Origin: Nitrososphaerota archaeon
GTDB lineage: Archaea > Thermoproteota > Nitrososphaeria > Nitrososphaerales > Gagatemarchaeaceae
Direction of reading: 5' to 3'
Length of the DNA: 64,000 nt
NCBI GenBank assembly: GCA_027320425.1
Contig: DAHVLJ010000020.1
Span: 1 to 64,000 of the forward strand
Shown: in pieces, positions 49,302 through 59,253 of the stretch
Position numbering within the stretch: the stretch's first letter is position 1
Layout: each line of letters begins with the position of its first letter
Translations under genes and position numbers: made by a program
The notes under the pieces: generated by a model
Seen by the model: the letters and a program-made list of their open reading frames with translations, nothing else
What the model was told of the DNA's origin: nothing
Database searches by the model: none

Positions 49302-50579
49302 ATAGGCTGGCGAGTCTCGGAATGAGTACTTGACTTTCTGAAAGCCCTTCCTCATCTCCTTGATCCTGGACACTACTTCCTTCTTCTTCGCCCCCTGCAT
49401 CCCCAGATGTACCAGTTCGGCTACCTCTCTCATTTCAGACCTTCCCATCCCCAGGCGCGTGAGCTCCGCGACTCCAAGCCTGATGCCCCCCGGGTTGGTA
49501 TAATGTCTCCCCGCCTGAAGGTCGCCGGGGATGGGCTCTCGGTTGCAAATGAGGTTCTGGTCCTCAAGACGCTTTTCTATGGCACCACCGTCAGCGTACC
49601 CGGTCACGTCAAGGACCACCTGGTGAGACTTCGTGTAGCCACCCTTTTCGCCCAGCACCTTCTCGCCGAGCTCGGCGAGCCTTTCTGCCAGAGTCTGAGC
49701 GTTGACCACTACGTCCTTCGCATACCTCTTTCCGAATTGCAGGAATTCGGCGAAGACCATGGCCTTGGCCGCGACATGGTGCAGGTGGTGGTTGCTCGCG
49801 GTGCCCGGGAAGACAGCCTTCTTCAGGGGCTCAGCTAACTCGGCGGTGGAAGCGATGGCTCCTCCCTGCGGTCCGAAGAGAACCTTGTGCGTACTAAACG
49901 TCATCACCTGGGCACCTTCTCGCAACGGGTCTTGGAACTGTCCTCCCGCGATGAGCCCGGCCACGTGCGCGGCATCGTAACAGATGGTCCCGCCTTTGTC
50001 ATGTATCGCCTGTGCCAGTTCCTTTACAGGATGAGGGAACAAGAACAGGCTACAGCCGAACATGGCCAGCTTTAGCGAAGGCAGAGCCGCAATGCGCTTC
50101 TTAGTCTCGTCGACGTCGATGTTCATCGATTCCTTGTCGAAAGCGAAGTATGACACATCGAGAGAGTGCACAAGGCCTGCCGTCCCTCCGAAATCTTTCT
50201 TCCCATGGGAGATGTGTCCCCCGTTGGGGACCGAGAGCGCCATCAGCATGTCGCCGGGACCACTGAGCGCGCTGTAGACTGCGAGGTTGGCGTTAACTCC
50301 CGATACGGGCCTGACATCCACGTGGTCGGCCTTGAAGAGCTTCTTCCCCAGGGCTATGGCCTGGAGCTCTATCTGGTCGATATACCGACATCCAGCATAT
50401 ACCCTCTCTTCTGGCCAGCCTTCCGCATAACGATGTCCGAGGTCTGAGGACAGCACCCTGCGGACAGGCTCCGACGCCAGGTTCTCGCTTGCAATCATGG
50501 GGAGACTCTCAGAGAACCATTTTTCATGGGAACGGATCTTGGCGACTACCGATTTGAACTCAGTTTCGTAAGAGGGCAT
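49290..50579 (-). CDS. glyA: Serine hydroxymethyltransferase
   Basis: 429 residues from ATG at 50579 ([15 protein letters not shown]). [27 protein letters not shown] and [12 protein letters not shown] are family signatures; the PLP lysine lies in [14 protein letters not shown]. It interconverts serine and glycine while loading one-carbon units on tetrahydrofolate/tetrahydromethanopterin, which serve ThyX and GcvT in the window. TATA-like ataattaatgt on the minus strand (50598-50608) gives a leaderless start. Divergent from the ABC transporter genes. Confidence 0.96.
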   Translation of the reverse strand: MPSYETEFKSVVAKIRSHEKWFSESLPMIASENLASEPVRRVLSSDLGHRYAEGWPEERVYAGCRYIDQIELQAIALGKKLFKADHVDVRPVSGVNANLAVYSALSGPGDMLMALSVPNGGHISHGKKDFGGTAGLVHSLDVSYFAFDKESMNIDVDETKKRIAALPSLKLAMFGCSLFLFPHPVKELAQAIHDKGGTICYDAAHVAGLIAGGQFQDPLREGAQVMTFSTHKVLFGPQGGAIASTAELAEPLKKAVFPGTASNHHLHHVAAKAMVFAEFLQFGKRYAKDVVVNAQTLAERLAELGEKVLGEKGGYTKSHQVVLDVTGYADGGAIEKRLEDQNLICNREPIPGDLQAGRHYTNPGGIRLGVAELTRLGMGRSEMREVAELVHLGMQGAKKKEVVSRIKEMRKGFQKVKYSFRDSPAYSFG

Positions 50580-50679
50580 GGGAGACGCGAACGCCCCCAC
50601 ATTAATTATACATTTGGAGCAGCGCCAGTCCAGGCAGATTCCGTTTATACCCAGACGGCGCAGGGTCGCACAACGTGAA

Positions 50680-51411
50680 ATGTCGTCGCCAGGAAACCCG
50701 AACCTCAGCATCGAACTGACCCACGTGAGCAAATCCTACGGCCAGGTCCCGGCCCTCAGTGACCTCAACTTCCGGATCCCCAGCGGAGGGCGCTTTGCCC
50801 TCCTGGGACCGAACGGGGCGGGCAAATCCACAACGCTGAAACTACTCGTTGGCGCCCTGAGGCCCGATACTGGGTATGTCAAGGTCCAAGGAGTCGCCCC
50901 TGACAGCCGAGAGGCGAAGTCACTGGTAGGCTATCTCCCCGAGGACGCCCTTCCTTACAGGATGCTTTCAGTTAGGGAGAACCTAGAATACATTGGGGCG
51001 CTCAGAAACGTCCCCGAACTGAAGGACCGCGTCGACTTTCTGCTTGATGAGCTAGACCTGAGACAGTACGAAAAGGCAAACGTAGGGCGGCTCTCCAGAG
51101 GTAACACCCAGAAGCTTGCAATCGCCCTGGCCCTGGTCCATTCCCCAAAGGTCCTACTCCTGGACGAGCCACTGAACTATCTCGACATACCTACGCAGGA
51201 GAAGGTGATAGGCCTGCTAGACAGACTCGAAGGCACCCACCTGGTTTCCACACACATAATGTCGATCGCCGACAGGCTCACTGACAGCGTCGTCATGATC
51301 TCCAAGGGCATGTTCCTCTGGGAGGGGACCATAGAGGAGCTTAGGAAGAAGGGAGCGCCAGACGAACCCATAGAGAAGGTGGTGGCGAGGATGATGACCG
51401 GTGCTACCTAG
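50680..51411 (+). CDS. ABC transporter ATP-binding protein
   Basis: 243 residues from ATG at 50680; the longer frame to 50578 covers the promoter. Walker A is [14 protein letters not shown], the signature is [13 protein letters not shown] (LSGGQ variant), Walker [12 protein letters not shown], and the switch histidine is in HLVSTHIMS. It is of the export/ABC-2 type. TATA-like cgtttatac at 50642-50650. It overlaps the permease gene by 11 nt, so the two form a transporter operon. Confidence 0.93.
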   Translation: MSSPGNPNLSIELTHVSKSYGQVPALSDLNFRIPSGGRFALLGPNGAGKSTTLKLLVGALRPDTGYVKVQGVAPDSREAKSLVGYLPEDALPYRMLSVRENLEYIGALRNVPELKDRVDFLLDELDLRQYEKANVGRLSRGNTQKLAIALALVHSPKVLLLDEPLNYLDIPTQEKVIGLLDRLEGTHLVSTHIMSIADRLTDSVVMISKGMFLWEGTIEELRKKGAPDEPIEKVVARMMTGAT

Positions 51412-52813
51412 GCTCCTGAAGTTCATCATCAGGACAAGATTCTCCAGGCCACTGTTGATACTGCTCTCGATACTCGTAGCCTACGAGGTCGTGATTTCGG
51501 CCATCGTCCCACCACAGAGCGAGAGCTTCCTCCTGAGCTACTACGGGACGGGCATCGTAGCGCTCCTCCTCGCGATGGCCCTCGCTACGGGTGGAGTGAT
51601 GGTGCTGAAATCCGACCGGGACTACCTTTTCACTCTCCCACTGAGCACCAGAGATCTCTCGATCTCCATATTCTTCTCCCAGTTCATCGCATTTGGGATC
51701 ACTATACTGTTCATGTTCGTCTACCTGTCGCAGTCCCTTGCCTCTGCTTTCCTGATAGCTGATCTGGTGTCTCTCGCGCTGACGTTCACTTCGCTCGGAA
51801 TAATCGCCACGTCACTGTCAACCAGGGTGCGGACCGCCCTAGCGGCAGCCATGGCAATCTGGACGTTGTCAGGCATCGCAGGACTCCCCATCTCACCAGG
51901 GGCCGCGTTCAACGGAAACGTGATTCCAGGGACTGCGACCCTGGTCCTGCTCGGCATCGTGACCACAATCGCCGCTTTCAGAAGCCTGTCGAGGGTGGAG
52001 CTCGACATGATGAAGAACCTCGTGCGGTCTTCCTCATCGGAGATCAAATCGCAGATTAGCTATTCTGGGAAAACCCCGATTGGAGCCATATACTCGATGA
52101 ACCTGTCTACACTGTCACTTGCCGGCAGGATGAACATGGCCGGGACTTCGAGATATGTCTCAAAGCGCGTCAAGACGAGATGGGTCGTCACAGCCGCAGC
52201 CGCGGCAGCGGCGGCATACTTCGCACTCGTGTTCTTCTACGCCGGCCCGCCATCGGCGCACATCACAGGCTCAGACTCCTTGCCTGCTGCAATCGGGGTG
52301 TCAATCGGGCTAGCGTACGTCTCTTTCTTCCTGTCCCAATCCGCGATTACGAACGAGCGGATTTGGCTCTCGCTGACTTCTCTCCCTCCGAGCACTTACT
52401 TCAGGCATCTAATCGCCTCGAGAGTCATTTCGCTCCTCCTGATCCTGACTCCGTTCGTGGTCGCCGACTTCGCGCTCTTCCTCCTGGGATATGCCGAAGC
52501 GTTCGGGGCTCTGATTGTGGCGCTCACGGTGATACCCGGTTCCTATGTCCTCACGATACTATGGGCCGCATACATCGCGCCAATACAGGTGAAGGGGGAC
52601 GACCTCACGATGGCTGCCCAGTTCAATCTTCGCCAGCTATCCTCTGCTCTTCCTCTGGCGGCTGTATTCTTGCTCGTCTCTCTTGCGGCAATTTTTCCGG
52701 CGGTCGCTGTGGTCGGTGGCCTCGCGCTCATAGTGATAGCAGGAGTTCTGACCACGAGCAGCAGGTTTTGGGGGACAGTGGTAACGAAGCTGACCGAAAG
52801 CGGATTCGTCTGA
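51401..52813 (+). CDS. ABC transporter permease, ABC-2-like
   Basis: 470 residues with about twelve hydrophobic segments (e.g. [45 protein letters not shown]) arranged in two halves. The central cytoplasmic portion (about residues 195-260) is polar. GTG at 51401 lies within the end of the ATPase gene, indicating translational coupling. The substrate is unknown; the genes resemble exporters of lipids, drugs or ions. No substrate-binding protein is adjacent. Confidence 0.85.
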   Translation: MLPRLLKFIIRTRFSRPLLILLSILVAYEVVISAIVPPQSESFLLSYYGTGIVALLLAMALATGGVMVLKSDRDYLFTLPLSTRDLSISIFFSQFIAFGITILFMFVYLSQSLASAFLIADLVSLALTFTSLGIIATSLSTRVRTALAAAMAIWTLSGIAGLPISPGAAFNGNVIPGTATLVLLGIVTTIAAFRSLSRVELDMMKNLVRSSSSEIKSQISYSGKTPIGAIYSMNLSTLSLAGRMNMAGTSRYVSKRVKTRWVVTAAAAAAAAYFALVFFYAGPPSAHITGSDSLPAAIGVSIGLAYVSFFLSQSAITNERIWLSLTSLPPSTYFRHLIASRVISLLLILTPFVVADFALFLLGYAEAFGALIVALTVIPGSYVLTILWAAYIAPIQVKGDDLTMAAQFNLRQLSSALPLAAVFLLVSLAAIFPAVAVVGGLALIVIAGVLTTSSRFWGTVVTKLTESGFV

Positions 52814-52859
52814 CAGACGGCGCTAGGCTTAAGAACTCTCAAGCCGGTCCGAATCCGTA

Positions 52860-53018
52860 ATGAGCAAGAAAGACAACGCGCCGATGCCTGCTTCGAGCGC
52901 AGGTCTGCTCACCTTCTTCAACGAAGAGACCCAGGGTGTAAAGATCAGGCCAGAGGTCGTTCTCATAGGGTCTGTAGTGCTCATAGCTGTCTCTATTGTC
53001 ATCAACATCTTCGCGTGA
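52860..53018 (+). CDS. secG: Preprotein translocase subunit Sec61-beta
   Basis: 52 residues from ATG at 52860. MPASSAGLLTFFNEETQG is the conserved cytosolic segment, IRPEVVLIGSVVLIAVSIV the single membrane helix. It is the beta subunit of the SecYE translocon in archaea. A TATA-like cttaagaac at 52828-52836 fits a leaderless start. The gene overlaps the next one by 23 nt. Confidence 0.92.
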   Translation: MSKKDNAPMPASSAGLLTFFNEETQGVKIRPEVVLIGSVVLIAVSIVINIFA

Positions 53019-54777
53019 TCAGAGCAACACCTCTGCCACCGAGTCTCTTGCGAGAAGGTACAGACACCTTTTCGTCCTTCCTTCTGCTTCCAGGCTACTG
53101 ATTTACGGGGGCCTGGCGGCGCTCGCCATCGCTCTCGTCTCAAGGGGTACGGCAGGGCTACCATCATTCATCCTCGCGTACGCCGTATTCGTTCTGGCGT
53201 CGACCGCAATCGCAAGTGCCCTCCGAATTGCCGATGGGAGGACCATAGCCAACGTCCGTCGTGTCTCGGCGCTGCTTTTGGGAGGCGAGATTCTGTGGCT
53301 GGTATTCGGTGCCATAGGGGTAGCATACGCGCGGTTCGTCGGATCCTCGGCGCCGGTCACCAACGCCTTGGTCTTCGGGGCGTTCATATGCGCGGGGTTC
53401 GAGTTTCTGATAATCTATGGCGCTTTCACGAAGAACTCAATCCTGTCTCTCGCGCTTTCCGCGCTCTTTCCAGCCGTCGTTCTGTACCTCATAAGGTACG
53501 ATGAAATAGCCAGCCGACCCGACTTCATTCCGTTCCTTTCGGGGGCGGCCGCCTTCGCTGTCATCGCTGCGTTTCCGCACTTCCTGCGAAGAGGGAGGAC
53601 TAGCCGCGGTTACGACTCGCTCACCTTGTTCCAGGCCTTCATGAAGACTTGGACTGCAGGATACGCCGACGAACTGGAAACGATAATTGCCGACCACTCT
53701 GAGAAAGCAACAGTAGCCACCAAAGTGTTCCGTTTCAGGTCAGCATCTGGGGACATCTTTCTCGTCCTGCCGGGGGTCCATCCGGGACCGTTCCACCCTG
53801 TGGGGAGCTACGACCTGCCAGGGGTAGTGGCCAGGGAGCTCAAAGACATGGGCCCTGTCTTGACGATGCACAAGCCGGGCGGGCACGAGCACAACCTCGC
53901 CACAAGGGCAGACACACTAGAGTACGCAGGAGAGGTCAAACGCTTGGCCAAATCGATCACCTCAAAACCAGGGTCTGCTTTGCTCAAGGGCCCGCTGTCA
54001 GCGCAGATCGGCAAGGCGAAAGCGGGCGCGGTTTCTTTCTCCAACGATGCAATTCTTACGGTTTCATTCGCCCCATTGGGGTCAGATGACTTGGACACCA
54101 AGGTCGAAACCGATTTGGCGCGGACCGCGGCGGAAGCAGGGCTGGATCTTTCAGTGGTAGACGCGCACAATTCCATCGACCATGTGTTGGAGACCCCAGT
54201 CACCGACGACCCCGGGTGGATGGCCCTCTTTGCAGAGCTGAAAGCCGCGCCCACGCGACAATTTGACGTCGCATATGCTCACTCGAGCGAACTCGGTTTC
54301 AAAGGAGGTAGAGACATCACCGAAAATGGGATTGGCATGCTCATGATCAGATCTGGGGAGGTGAAGTCGGTGCTTATCCTAGCTGACGCGAACAATTCGG
54401 TCCCGTCGCTCCGGGACGAGGTGACCAGAGCCCTCGCTTCGGCCGGCTACGAGTTGCTGGAACTCTGCACTTCAGACAGCCATAATCTCGCGGCGCGGGG
54501 GGCTACCGTGGAAAGAGGGTACGAGGCTCTTGGAGAGGCGACGCCTACAGCTTCCATAGCCGACCTAGCAGTGAACCTTGCCAAGATGGCGGAGCCGCGC
54601 CTCTCCCGTGCAGATTTGGGGGTGGCCCATTCGAAGGCAGAAGTGAGGGTATTCGGCTCCAAGGCGTTGAACGAGTTCGCGGTCATGACACAGGACAGCT
54701 CTGCCTTCGCCCGACGCTATCTGCGGTTCGCTTCCACGGCCGTGGGCGTGCTCTTTCTGCTGTCCGCAGTACTCTAG
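52996..54777 (+). CDS. DUF2070-family membrane protein
   Basis: 593 residues. About seven hydrophobic segments occupy residues 35-195, followed by a large soluble domain with FLVLPGVHPGPFHPVGSYDLP, HKPGGHEHNLATR and DAHNSID, clusters of His/Asp that could form a metal site. A last hydrophobic helix ends the protein (FASTAVGVLFLLSAVL). This is the layout of the archaeal DUF2070 family, of unknown function. TTG at 52996 overlaps sec61-beta; no other start is obvious. The conserved histidines suggest a hydrolase, an inference. Confidence 0.82.
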   Translation: MSSTSSRDQSNTSATESLARRYRHLFVLPSASRLLIYGGLAALAIALVSRGTAGLPSFILAYAVFVLASTAIASALRIADGRTIANVRRVSALLLGGEILWLVFGAIGVAYARFVGSSAPVTNALVFGAFICAGFEFLIIYGAFTKNSILSLALSALFPAVVLYLIRYDEIASRPDFIPFLSGAAAFAVIAAFPHFLRRGRTSRGYDSLTLFQAFMKTWTAGYADELETIIADHSEKATVATKVFRFRSASGDIFLVLPGVHPGPFHPVGSYDLPGVVARELKDMGPVLTMHKPGGHEHNLATRADTLEYAGEVKRLAKSITSKPGSALLKGPLSAQIGKAKAGAVSFSNDAILTVSFAPLGSDDLDTKVETDLARTAAEAGLDLSVVDAHNSIDHVLETPVTDDPGWMALFAELKAAPTRQFDVAYAHSSELGFKGGRDITENGIGMLMIRSGEVKSVLILADANNSVPSLRDEVTRALASAGYELLELCTSDSHNLAARGATVERGYEALGEATPTASIADLAVNLAKMAEPRLSRADLGVAHSKAEVRVFGSKALNEFAVMTQDSSAFARRYLRFASTAVGVLFLLSAVL

Positions 54778-54796
54778 GAGAACGGATTTAGGCGCT

Positions 54797-55426
54797 ATGT
54801 CTTCGAGCTCTAACATGGCGCGTCCTCGGGGATTATTCATCGCAATCGAAGGCGTGGATGCGGTAGGCAAGAGGACCCAGACTTCTCTGCTGAGGGATTG
54901 GCTGCGCGAAAACGCCAAGTCGACCTACGCGCTTTCATTTCCCGCCTACGAGACCGCCATCGGGAAAGAGATCAGACGGTTCCTGGATGGGAGAGTGGAA
55001 TACCCTCCCCAGGTCAGAGCGATGCTCTACGCCGCAAACAGGTGGGAAAAGAAACCCGAGCTTGATGAGGCCATTGCAAACACGGACGTCCTGATTGTCG
55101 ACAGATATTCCGGCTCCAACTTCGCCTACGGCGTTTCTGGGGGCCTGAAGCTCGACTGGTTGACGAGCCTTGAGGATGGGCTTCCTATGCCGGACCTGAC
55201 CATGCTCTTGGACGCTCCCCTCGCAAAGCTCGTTCCAAGGAGAGGGACCAAAGATTCCTACGAAAGGAACACAAACCTACAGGAGCGGGCGCGGGAGGCG
55301 TACTTGGAGCTGGCAGCGAAGTTCGGTTGGACAGTAGTCGACGCGAACAGAGGCGTCCAGGAGATCGCGGGGACAGTCAGATCCGCGGTCACGAACGCCT
55401 TCGGCGTGAGCGGCCGAACCATTTAA
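54797..55426 (+). CDS. tmk: Thymidylate kinase
   Basis: 209 residues. P-loop EGVDAVGKRTQ (residues 18-28), DRY of the dTMP-binding loop (VDRYSGSNFAYG), and a lid-like basic segment (PRRGTKDSYERN). It phosphorylates dTMP to dTDP downstream of ThyX. ATG at 54797 with an in-frame ATG at 54815; gatttagg upstream is a weak TATA-like element. It is followed within 30 nt by an HD-domain dNTPase-like gene, so synthesis and breakdown of dNTPs are encoded together. Confidence 0.93.
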   Translation: MSSSSNMARPRGLFIAIEGVDAVGKRTQTSLLRDWLRENAKSTYALSFPAYETAIGKEIRRFLDGRVEYPPQVRAMLYAANRWEKKPELDEAIANTDVLIVDRYSGSNFAYGVSGGLKLDWLTSLEDGLPMPDLTMLLDAPLAKLVPRRGTKDSYERNTNLQERAREAYLELAAKFGWTVVDANRGVQEIAGTVRSAVTNAFGVSGRTI

Positions 55427-55452
55427 GACTCCAAGGCCATTTTTCAGGCCGG

Positions 55453-56736
55453 TTGAAGCTCAAACCGGTGGGCGAAATCAGGGACCCGGTCCACGGGTAC
55501 ATCCAGTTGACCGATGTCGAGAAACAGCTTATCGATTCCCCGTTCGTCCAGAGACTGAGGAAGATACACCAGCTTGCCGGTTCGTACTTGGTGTATCCGG
55601 GTGCCACGCACACGAGGTTCGAGCACGTCATCGGGACAATGCACGTAGCTGGCCTCACGGCCGAGGCGCTGGCTCAAGGAGCCGAGATGGACCCTGAGCT
55701 TGTGCAGGAAGTGAGACTGGCAGCACTGTTACACGACGTAGGGCATGGTCCGTTCTCACACATGTACGAAGACGTGTTGAAGGGAAAATCACATGAGGAA
55801 ATCTCGCAGCGGGTGATACGCGAGACCTCGGTCGGGGACATTCTGGACAGCTACGGTTTCTCTCCAAAGAAGATGTCAGAGTTCGCGGTAGGGAGACAGA
55901 GGTCCAGGGCGCCGTTCATGAACGAAATCATCGCAGGGAGTTTGAGCGCAGACATGATGGATTACCTCCCACGCGACTCCTATTTCACGGGGGTCGAGTA
56001 TGGAAAGGTGGACGCGCAGAGAGTGATGAACTCTCTCCACGTAGCGGCTGGGCATCTGGTGATCGACGACGCGGCAGTCTACGCCTACGAAGCGCTCCTC
56101 CTTGCCCGCTACGAGATGTTCAAAGCAGTCTATTTCCACCGTACAGTCCGCGCCGCGGAGCTCATGCTGGCTCGCTCTATGCAGCTCGCGGATGGGGTCT
56201 TGGGCCTGACCGACCTCAAAGACCTTTCGAGATATCTCGATCTCACGGACGAGCTCGTGATACACAGCCTCGTAACACTGGAACCGTCGACTCCAGACCT
56301 TAGGGAAGCGAGGCGCCTAGCGGTCGATTTCAACGACAGGCGACTTGTGAAGTGCGCATTCGAGAGGGTCGTCCAGAGAAAGGAAGAGAAGGTCGGTCTG
56401 CTCTTCGCAGACGAATCTGCCAGGGAGAAGACCGTGGCTGCCATCGCTGAGGCGTCAGGGGTGGACCGGGGGAAGCTCTACCTCGACGTCCCCACAACCC
56501 CATCGGTTCCCTATACCTACACCAAAGGGGTGTTGAAGGAAGTGAACCTGCTGAAATTCGAAGGGAACAGGAAGGTGGTGAGGGCTGTCCCCCTGAGCGA
56601 GTTGTCGCTTGTGGGTTCTATCGCTGGGTTCATGGACGTGCTGCGGGTATACACAACGCAGGAGAACAGGCCGGCGGTGGAGAAGGCCACCTCGAAGCTC
56701 TTCAGAGACGACGGTTTCGTCGAAACACTGGTCTGA
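55453..56736 (+). CDS. HD-domain phosphohydrolase (SAMHD1/dGTPase-like)
   Basis: 427 residues from TTG at 55453. IRDPVHGYIQL is the family N-terminus, H58 (TRFEHVIGT), H94-D95 (LLHDVGHGPFSH) and a later Asp (SADMMDYLPRDS) form the HD metal site. Relatives hydrolyse dNTPs to nucleosides and triphosphate, limiting pools. A TATA-like catttaagac (55421-55430) lies within the tmk end. The longer frame to 55327 is shadow. Allosteric residues cannot be judged. Confidence 0.9.
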   Translation: MKLKPVGEIRDPVHGYIQLTDVEKQLIDSPFVQRLRKIHQLAGSYLVYPGATHTRFEHVIGTMHVAGLTAEALAQGAEMDPELVQEVRLAALLHDVGHGPFSHMYEDVLKGKSHEEISQRVIRETSVGDILDSYGFSPKKMSEFAVGRQRSRAPFMNEIIAGSLSADMMDYLPRDSYFTGVEYGKVDAQRVMNSLHVAAGHLVIDDAAVYAYEALLLARYEMFKAVYFHRTVRAAELMLARSMQLADGVLGLTDLKDLSRYLDLTDELVIHSLVTLEPSTPDLREARRLAVDFNDRRLVKCAFERVVQRKEEKVGLLFADESAREKTVAAIAEASGVDRGKLYLDVPTTPSVPYTYTKGVLKEVNLLKFEGNRKVVRAVPLSELSLVGSIAGFMDVLRVYTTQENRPAVEKATSKLFRDDGFVETLV

Positions 56737-56775
56737 TTATGTTGGGCGTAATATACTAGCCACGCCTAAACTTCC

Positions 56776-58650
56776 GTGGAGTTCGGCGACCGTTTCGCCT
56801 ACGAGACCTTCCGACCGGGCCAGAGGGAACTGGCAGAGAGGGTCTACAGGGGGTGTACAGAAGGCGGGATACTGATCACCGAGGCGATGAGCGGGTTCGG
56901 AAAGACCTCCGCCGTGCTCACGGGGGTTCTCTCCGCGGCGGAGGAGGCAGATTACAAGATAGTCTACGCTTGTCGGACAAAACGCCAGATTAACAGAGTA
57001 GTAGAGGAGATCGCAAGGCTCCAGGTAAGACACCCGTTCAAAGCCGCGTCAATGCTTTCGAAATACGACTACTGCCTTCTTAGGCGGCATAGAGCAATTC
57101 CTCCCGAGTCGTTCGGGTGGTACTGCACCTTCAACACAAGCAACAGCCTCTGCTCCTACTTCATGAACGTGCCTCTGACGAAAGCGTTCGGCCTTCTGGT
57201 GCAGAGCACCTTGGAAAAGGCGCCTCGTCATCACGAGCTCATGAGAGGGGCCGAGGCAATACACGTTTGCCCCTACGAAGTGACGCGACTAGCAATGGTG
57301 CAAGCACGACTTATCGTGGTGCCCTATCAGTACGCCTTTGACCCGAGGGCCATGTCCATGCTCTTTGACAACGGGTCGGTGGAGCGGAAGCGGGCCATAA
57401 TCGTCGTAGATGAAGCACACAACCTTCGAGACTTCTACAGGGGGGCGGGCTCTGCTACTTTGTCCCTGGACCAGGTCAGAGGGGCATCTCGAGAGGCGAG
57501 GGCGTTATTGATGGAAGAAGCCGCAAAATCGCTGTCTGCCTTGGAATCGTCCCTGGAAGAAATCATCACCGCTACCCACGGATGGCGTCTGGACAAGGGA
57601 GCCGTCGTCGAGAAGTTTCGAAGCGACCGAGGCACCGCTTGGCTTCAGAACCTGGCGTTCGAGCTGAGCGCAAGCTCGGGGGCGGCTTGGGGTTCGGTGA
57701 TGTTCGAACGCAGGCTCCCCTCTTTGATTCTTCGGGTGGGAGAGTTCCTCTCGAAGCTGTCTTCGTCATCTCCCAGCGTCTTGGTAAAGTGGGACAACTA
57801 CCTGGGGCTGGTCGACCCTGACCCCGTCAGGACCACGTCAGACTACCTAGGAGAATTCGGGAGCGCCATCCTTGTCTCCGCCACGGTGAGCCCATCCTCG
57901 GTATTCGCGCGATCCATCGGTCTCGACCCTGCCGAGGTACGGACCTACCAGGCTTCGACGGCTCCCACGGTGTCAGTCAGGACGGCGGTGGATACGGGGA
58001 CCTCCACCCGTTACAGATTGAGGACTCCTGAAATGTATTCCAAGATTGCGAACCGGATTGCCGCGGTAATCGGCTCGACCACCTCGGGGGTGGGTGTGTT
58101 CGCGCCGTCATACTCTATGCTTGGTGCAATCTTCGAGATGGTGTCAAAGAGGGTGGGGGGCCGAAACATGGTTTCAGAATCTCCAGGGCTTTCGAACGAC
58201 CAGGCGACGGATGTATTCGACTCGTTCAGATCGGCCGACGACTCGGTCCTTTTTGCCGTCCAAGGGGGACGGTTCTCCGAGGGCGAAGATTTCGAAGGCG
58301 GAGCAATGGGCTCTATCGTAGTCGTCGGTCTCGGGCTCCCTCCGCCCACTCCAATGATGCACGCCGAATACGCCTTCCTCAAACGCGCGGGAAACCAAGA
58401 CTCTTTCCTAATGCTCTCGCGCCTTCCGGCAATGCGTAAGGCGTTCCAGGCTGCGGGGAGGCACGTGAGAAGTCCTGGAAAGAAAGGTCTGGTATTCTTC
58501 TTGGACGAGCGTTTCGGCTCGTCGACGGCTATAGACCTGATGCCCACATGGCTAAGGAGCGACCTTACCATAGGGGATTTTTCACCAGGAACCATCGAGG
58601 CTTTCAGCCGTGGGTTCTGGGACACCCAAACACCACCTCTCCCTTCCTGA
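56776..58650 (+). CDS. xpd: XPD/Rad3-like Fe-S DNA helicase
   Basis: 624 residues. Walker A EAMSGFGKTS with K43; four Fe-S cysteines C100, C117, C126, C165; DEAH box at 212-215 (VVDEAHNLRDF); a helicase 2 domain with LVSATVSPSS, GRFSEGEDFEGG and a QAAGRHVRS arginine-finger motif. It is a 5'-3' superfamily 2 helicase of nucleotide-excision repair. GTG at 56776 follows gtaatatact (56746-56755). The 3' end overlaps the convergent RuvC-like gene by 47 nt. Confidence 0.93.
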   Translation: MEFGDRFAYETFRPGQRELAERVYRGCTEGGILITEAMSGFGKTSAVLTGVLSAAEEADYKIVYACRTKRQINRVVEEIARLQVRHPFKAASMLSKYDYCLLRRHRAIPPESFGWYCTFNTSNSLCSYFMNVPLTKAFGLLVQSTLEKAPRHHELMRGAEAIHVCPYEVTRLAMVQARLIVVPYQYAFDPRAMSMLFDNGSVERKRAIIVVDEAHNLRDFYRGAGSATLSLDQVRGASREARALLMEEAAKSLSALESSLEEIITATHGWRLDKGAVVEKFRSDRGTAWLQNLAFELSASSGAAWGSVMFERRLPSLILRVGEFLSKLSSSSPSVLVKWDNYLGLVDPDPVRTTSDYLGEFGSAILVSATVSPSSVFARSIGLDPAEVRTYQASTAPTVSVRTAVDTGTSTRYRLRTPEMYSKIANRIAAVIGSTTSGVGVFAPSYSMLGAIFEMVSKRVGGRNMVSESPGLSNDQATDVFDSFRSADDSVLFAVQGGRFSEGEDFEGGAMGSIVVVGLGLPPPTPMMHAEYAFLKRAGNQDSFLMLSRLPAMRKAFQAAGRHVRSPGKKGLVFFLDERFGSSTAIDLMPTWLRSDLTIGDFSPGTIEAFSRGFWDTQTPPLPS

Positions 58651-59221
58651 AGGCGATCTTGGCGGCAGACACCTCGTCGCGCTGGATGCCCTTTATCTTC
58701 CAAGTCCGCGCAGAAGTGCCCGATTCGTCCACCAGTTCCACGGTGGCTGTGGGGACAGCCTTCTCAAAACCCTCGATTAGCCTTGCGGCAAGGCTCTTGT
58801 TGCCGTTCCCTACCCTCACCAGCATAGGAGAGCCCGGCATTCCTCGCGCGAACGCCTTCGCCTTCGAACAAACGGCCATCAGCGAGTCGTAGGTGCCGAA
58901 GGCGAGTCTTGTCCTTCCATAGAACACGGCAAGGCCGGTCCTCTTTCCAGGGTCTACACCCACGAGTATGAGGTCCTCTTCCCCTCCCAGACGGGACACA
59001 ACCTGACCCTTGAACACCCCGGGATTCTCATCGAGGCACTCCAGTGTCATGGCTCTCTCTCCGAACCGTTCTGACTCGCTCGCCGTCGTGAGAACGAGGT
59101 CGCATTCGCTCACGTCAGACTCTGGCAGCAAGCTCGAAAAAGGGAGCCCTGCCCTCCTCAGCCTCGACACCAGAGAGTAGTACGCCCGGGCCTTTGAAGT
59201 CGCCACGCAGATGCGGCTCAA
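58604..59221 (-). CDS. RuvC-like/RNase H-fold nuclease candidate
   Basis: About 205 residues from TTG at 59221 (MSRICVATSKARAYY); an upstream GTG at 59251 is less likely because a TATA-like cgttaaga (59262-59269) would place transcription start near 59240. LVGVDPGKRTGLAVFYG is the beta1-beta2 hairpin of RuvC-like nucleases, with VELVDESGTS and RDEVSAAKIAF supplying later acidic residues in the expected order. The N-terminal 85 residues have no known domain. It may resolve branched DNA. The gene is divergent from a RecA-like gene. Confidence 0.7.
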   Translation of the reverse strand: MSRICVATSKARAYYSLVSRLRRAGLPFSSLLPESDVSECDLVLTTASESERFGERAMTLECLDENPGVFKGQVVSRLGGEEDLILVGVDPGKRTGLAVFYGRTRLAFGTYDSLMAVCSKAKAFARGMPGSPMLVRVGNGNKSLAARLIEGFEKAVPTATVELVDESGTSARTWKIKGIQRDEVSAAKIAFRKGEVVFGCPRTHG

Positions 59222-59253
59222 TTTGAAATACGCACACGCAGCACACTCCACTA

